From an uncultured Bacillota bacterium (lineage in GTDB: Bacteria > Bacillota > Clostridia > Christensenellales > UBA1242), in the NCBI GenBank assembly GCA_948465545.1, contig CAOJXO010000009.1:1-46097 (forward strand): DNA of 46,097 nt. The letters are read 5' to 3'. Under the pieces are notes generated by a model. The model did not search any database and was not told the DNA's origin. It saw only the letters and a list, made by a program, of their open reading frames with translations. Of the stretch, positions 43,594 to 46,097 are shown in pieces (the stretch's first letter is position 1; every line of letters begins with the position of its first letter). Both the position numbers and the translations under genes were made by a program.

Positions 43594-44205
43594 ATGAAAA
43601 ACGGTATTCTTAAAAGCAACATGATTTACACTAACACTAAAAAGAAAAAACAAAATGCAAAACGGGGGGGGGATTTTAACGTAAGCACATATGATTCAAG
43701 ACTCAAAAAGATTAAATCTCTTACAATTTCTGTTTGCAATGATTTGTATATTAATCTTCATGATGTGACAAACTTACTTCAATTACGCAGAGTTACTGAT
43801 AAGGAAGAATTAAATGTTGATATAAATCAACTTCTTGAAGACCTTGAAAATTATATTGAAAATCTTAACTATAATGATGATATTAATCTTGAAGACATTA
43901 ATAAAGCAAACGACAGCGTTGATGAAAGAGTGACACAAGTTTACGCATTTGTAGCAAAGCACGATTCAATCTTAGCCGAAGAATTGAAGGGTGGGATTGT
44001 AGGAAAAATCAAAAAAACAGGGCTATCATTCATATTTAATGAGAAGAAAATGCAAGATCTTGCTGACGAAAAGAATTATCCAAAGTTTAGGGCTAGTAAC
44101 AGAGAAATAAATGAAGGTAAAGCAATTACAGCAATGTTTTCAAACTGCTATTCACCAGAAGTTAGAAACCAAATGATTGATGCTTTAAAGCCTGTTGAGC
44201 AATAA
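43594..44205 (+). CDS. Unknown cytosolic protein with an in-frame G9 tract
   Basis: A 203 aa protein without signal peptide, unlike the three surface genes. Its N terminus is basic (MIYTNTKKKKQNAKRGGDF), and the G run encodes the RGGD junction near residues 24-27. The rest is acidic and helical (LLEDLENYIENLNYNDD, KANDSVDERVTQVYAF), with no family I recognise. The ATG at 43594 has AGGAGG four bases upstream and a promoter at 43543-43571; the in-frame start at 43543 lies in the promoter. With nine G the gene is intact. Ten G gives a TAA two codons after the run, and eight G a TAA three codons after it, so it is ON here and any one-base slip turns it off. Confidence 0.75.
   Translation: MKNGILKSNMIYTNTKKKKQNAKRGGDFNVSTYDSRLKKIKSLTISVCNDLYINLHDVTNLLQLRRVTDKEELNVDINQLLEDLENYIENLNYNDDINLEDINKANDSVDERVTQVYAFVAKHDSILAEELKGGIVGKIKKTGLSFIFNEKKMQDLADEKNYPKFRASNREINEGKAITAMFSNCYSPEVRNQMIDALKPVEQ
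43664..43672 (+). repeat. G9 homopolymer tract, in-frame
   Basis: Nine G, read as CGG GGG GGG GAT in the 43594 gene. It has the same length as the three runs in the surface genes, although the flanking sequence and gene family differ. Confidence 0.9.
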
Positions 44206-44220
44206 AATTAATAAAAGTTT

Positions 44221-44249
44221 GATAAAAGTGGCTTAGTCCACTTTTATAT
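44221..44249 (+). terminator. Hairpin terminator after the G-tract gene
   Basis: ATAAAAGTGG (44222-44231), loop CTTAGT, CCACTTTTAT (44238-44247). A perfect ten-pair stem; the T tract is part of the stem and the tail beyond is weak. Confidence 0.65.
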
Positions 44250-44272
44250 TTCTAAAAGGCAAAATTGTATAT

Positions 44273-45127
44273 ATGGAAGAAGTATTAAAACAAAACAACT
44301 TATTATCTATGTATAGGGTTCAGAATCTTGACGATGATATGAACTACTTTTTGCCTGTCAAGAGGGTGATTGTTTCTAAAAATGGGGGTATAGTTTTTAA
44401 TCCCGACCAAAACAGATATATTTATTTTTCCCGTTCTTACAGACATCACGCATACTATGTGTTTCATAAGGTTTTTGGCACGATTAGAGGGGTATTAAAA
44501 AACAACGCATATTCACAATTTAAATTACCTTCATCACATCAACTTTTTGGCTCTTATCAAACTGTCAATGTGAATAATGTAAAACAAATTCAAGATTTCT
44601 TTTACAACTATTTCCCTCCATATTTTTTTGAATTGGTTGCTTTTGATTACATTAAGTGTTACTCAGATATTTTTGAAAAATGTTCAATAAAAAATATGGA
44701 TAAAGCAAAAATTCAAGGAAATCGCATACCTGAGATTTCAGACAACTGTGTATATGGTGGTGCGTACGGAATTAATGATGCGTGGTTAGAATTGTTAAGG
44801 TCATGTATTAAAACTTCTAAATACTCATGTTTTTCTTTGGACGATTTTTTTGATTATTTAATTAGAAACTCTTATAAAGCAAAATCTAAAGGTGGTGTTG
44901 AAAATTATACTCCTTTCTATTTTGATTTATTAGAAAATCTTGTTTACACCGAATTTAAGAACCCTTACTTTTATGACAAGAATAATGCAAATAATGTTAC
45001 TGCCTCAATAACTAAAATACAAAAAAGAAAACTTTACAATAGCGGGGGTAGTGTTATAGATAATAATGTATTAAATTCTTCTAAGCGAGAAATAAAATCA
45101 AAAATCGAGATGGAAAAGCAGGATTAA
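44273..45127 (+). CDS. Hypothetical protein, 284 aa
   Basis: I do not recognise this protein. It is rich in aromatic residues and Asn, without signal peptide or membrane helices. Segments such as HQLFGSYQTVNVNNVKQIQDF and CVYGGAYGINDAWLELLRSC look like a folded alpha/beta domain, and the Lys-rich C terminus (KREIKSKIEMEKQD) is probably flexible. The ATG at 44273 has AAAGG about 13 bases upstream, a weak ribosome binding site. It is flanked by hairpin terminators on both sides, and its direct neighbour is the unknown G-tract gene. Two orphan genes side by side suggest an accessory pair, but no function is supported. Confidence 0.65.
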   Translation: MEEVLKQNNLLSMYRVQNLDDDMNYFLPVKRVIVSKNGGIVFNPDQNRYIYFSRSYRHHAYYVFHKVFGTIRGVLKNNAYSQFKLPSSHQLFGSYQTVNVNNVKQIQDFFYNYFPPYFFELVAFDYIKCYSDIFEKCSIKNMDKAKIQGNRIPEISDNCVYGGAYGINDAWLELLRSCIKTSKYSCFSLDDFFDYLIRNSYKAKSKGGVENYTPFYFDLLENLVYTEFKNPYFYDKNNANNVTASITKIQKRKLYNSGGSVIDNNVLNSSKREIKSKIEMEKQD

Positions 45128-45152
45128 ACAGCCTAAAAAAGAGGCTGTTTTT
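45126..45152 (+). terminator. Rho-independent terminator
   Basis: AAACAGCCT (45126-45134), loop AAAAAAG, AGGCTGTTT (45142-45150), TT. It begins at the stop codon of the 44273 gene. Confidence 0.85.
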
Positions 45153-45154
45153 GT

Positions 45155-45184
45155 TTGCCAAAGATGGCTGTTTTGTTTTATAAT
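45155..45184 (+). promoter_or_regulatory. Putative promoter of the HIT-rnhA pair
   Basis: TTGCCA (45155-45160), 18 bases, TATAAT (45179-45184). AAGAGG at 45191-45196 precedes the ATG at 45203. Confidence 0.6.
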
Positions 45185-45202
45185 CATATTAAGAGGTTTA
45201 AT

Positions 45203-45592
45203 ATGGACGATTGTATTTTTTGTAAAATTATAAAAGGAGAATTTCCTTGCCATAAAATTTATGAAGATGAATATACACTTGCTTTTTTAGATATTGCTGA
45301 TGATGTTGTAGGGCATACCCTTGTTATTCCTAAAAAACATTGTCATAATGTTTTGGATTGCCCTAAGAGTACACTTGCCCGTGTTATGAATACCGTACAA
45401 CTTGTTTCTAAGCACTATGTTGAAAAGTTGGGTTATGATAGTGTGAATCTTATGAATGTCAACGAACTTGTCCCTCATTTCCATATTCACATTTTCCCAA
45501 GGAAGAGAGGGGACGGAATTGATATTTGTTCCCACTATCCAAAACAAGGGACAGACCTTAAAGCATTATGTAAAAAAATGAGGATTAAGTAA
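45203..45592 (+). CDS. HIT-family nucleotide hydrolase
   Basis: A histidine triad protein of the HINT branch, which hydrolyses AMP-linked phosphoramidates and similar adducts. The N-terminal signature CIFCKIIKGEFP has two cysteines that can hold zinc. The catalytic triad HFHIH is at residues 92-96, followed by IFPR. The ATG at 45203 is chosen because AAGAGG lies seven bases upstream and the protein then begins at the family's usual MxDCIFC; a start at 45155 would fall in the promoter. Length 129 aa is typical. rnhA begins directly after its stop codon. Confidence 0.93.
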   Translation: MDDCIFCKIIKGEFPCHKIYEDEYTLAFLDIADDVVGHTLVIPKKHCHNVLDCPKSTLARVMNTVQLVSKHYVEKLGYDSVNLMNVNELVPHFHIHIFPRKRGDGIDICSHYPKQGTDLKALCKKMRIK

Positions 45593-46036
45593 ATGAAAAA
45601 TATAACAGTGTATACTGACGGTGCATGTTCTGGAAATCCTGGACTAGGTGGTTACGCGGGTATACTTCAATATAATGGCAAAGAAAAGATTGTTACTGGT
45701 GGCGAAAAAGACACCACAAACAATCGTATGGAACTTATGGCGGTGATATCTGCCTTAGAGTGTATAAAAGAGCCTTGTAATGTGGATGTGTATAGCGATT
45801 CTGCCTATGTTGTAAATGCTTTTTTGCAAGACTGGATAGGTTCTTGGCAACGCAACAACTGGAAGACGAGTGGCAAAAGTCCTGTGCTTAATGTTGAATT
45901 ATGGAAAAGATTACTGGTGCAGACAGAAAGACATAATGTGATATGGCATAAAGTAAAAGGGCATGCAGATAACGAACTTAACAACCGTTGTGATGAACTT
46001 GCTAGAAAAGAAATTGATAAGTTAAGAATAGAATAA
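45593..46036 (+). CDS. rnhA: Ribonuclease HI
   Basis: RNase HI cuts the RNA strand of RNA-DNA hybrids at primers and R-loops. The catalytic acids are visible: D9 in TDGACSGNPG, E47 in NRMELMA, D69 in YSDSAYV and the last Asp in NNRCDELARK, with the active-site His in VKGHADNEL. The WQRNNWKTSGKSPVLN handle region is also present, so it is the E. coli-like form. Length 147 aa is normal. GAGG inside the end of the HIT gene serves as ribosome binding site, and the gene begins one base after that stop. No terminator follows before the next promoter at 46044. Confidence 0.97.
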   Translation: MKNITVYTDGACSGNPGLGGYAGILQYNGKEKIVTGGEKDTTNNRMELMAVISALECIKEPCNVDVYSDSAYVVNAFLQDWIGSWQRNNWKTSGKSPVLNVELWKRLLVQTERHNVIWHKVKGHADNELNNRCDELARKEIDKLRIE

Positions 46037-46043
46037 AATTAGT

Positions 46044-46094
46044 TTGTGTTTTTTATAAAATATGTGTATACTATAACTAATTAAATATAAGGAG
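46044..46094 (+). promoter_or_regulatory. Promoter and ribosome binding site of a gene beyond the window
   Basis: TTGTGT (46044-46049), 17 bases, TATACT (46067-46072), ATAACT, then AAGGAG (46089-46094). Boxes, spacing and flanks match those of surface gene 1 (17715-17760), which predicts another member of that family starting just past 46097. Confidence 0.65.
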
Positions 46095-46097
46095 AAA

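Noticed and set aside
17849..43672. The G runs as sequencing or assembly errors only
   Set aside because: Length miscalls of one G are possible and are noted as a test, but a G run of about nine at four loci and its placement are real whatever the exact count.
1..46097. CRISPR arrays, insertion sequences or prophage
   Set aside because: No regularly spaced repeats, transposase, integrase or phage structural genes were seen on either strand.

Overview
The window is an AT-rich, gene-dense segment that looks like a Gram-positive, endospore-lineage Firmicute (Clostridia-type), probably host-associated. The evidence is operon order and content: recJ-rel-hemZ, rpsO-pnp, ftsK/spoIIIE-rimO-pgsA-cinA-recA, miaB-mutS-mutL-miaA-ynbB and scpA-scpB. 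A SpoIIM-like protein, a DacF-type carboxypeptidase and a SpoIVFB-like site-2 protease are also present. TGA is used as a stop codon, so the genetic code is standard. I cannot name a species from sequence alone.

Layout. 1-700: tail of an upstream unit and an unknown small protein. 723-6575: recJ, a long Rel protein with a degraded hydrolase domain, and hemZ, in overlapping order. 6591-9165: rpsO with a structured leader, then pnp. 9340-10492: an XRE regulator and a divergent NodB-type deacetylase. 10628-17703: DNA translocase, rimO, pgsA, a degenerate CinA-like gene and recA. 17769-18793: surface protein 1. 18819-21059 (minus): class A PBP. 21259-29103: miaB-mutS-mutL-miaA-ynbB. 29145-30967: surface protein 2. 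31019-35470: spoIIM-like, dacF, scpA, scpB, a mini membrane ORF and an M50 protease. 35524-37511: surface protein 3. 37554-46036: mixed genes including a class III nucleotide cyclase, a TM2 protein, mnmA, tRNA-Ser(GGA), a C26 amidotransferase, Amidase_6, DUF305, two unknown proteins, a HIT protein and rnhA.

The notable system is a set of runs of exactly nine G, each near the 5' end of a gene. Three secreted beta-helix-like surface proteins carry the run directly after their signal peptides. In all three, the signal-peptide frame and the body frame differ by the same single base: the genes as written encode 36-43 residue peptides, and a tenth G would restore proteins of 341, 607 and 662 residues. 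A fourth, unrelated gene (43594) carries the same run but is in frame at nine, and one G more or less stops it at once. The last 54 bases of the window reproduce the promoter and ribosome binding site of surface gene 1, which predicts another member just past the edge. The simplest reading is a dispersed, slipped-strand phase-variation repertoire in a Firmicute, slotted between housekeeping operons.

Other unusual points are Rel without its HD catalytic residues, MiaB without a TRAM domain, a CinA-like protein without its catalytic motifs, a PgsA with a long basic tail, several promoters whose -10 box lies six bases from the start codon (leaderless mRNAs), and an unassigned structured element downstream of tRNA-Ser.
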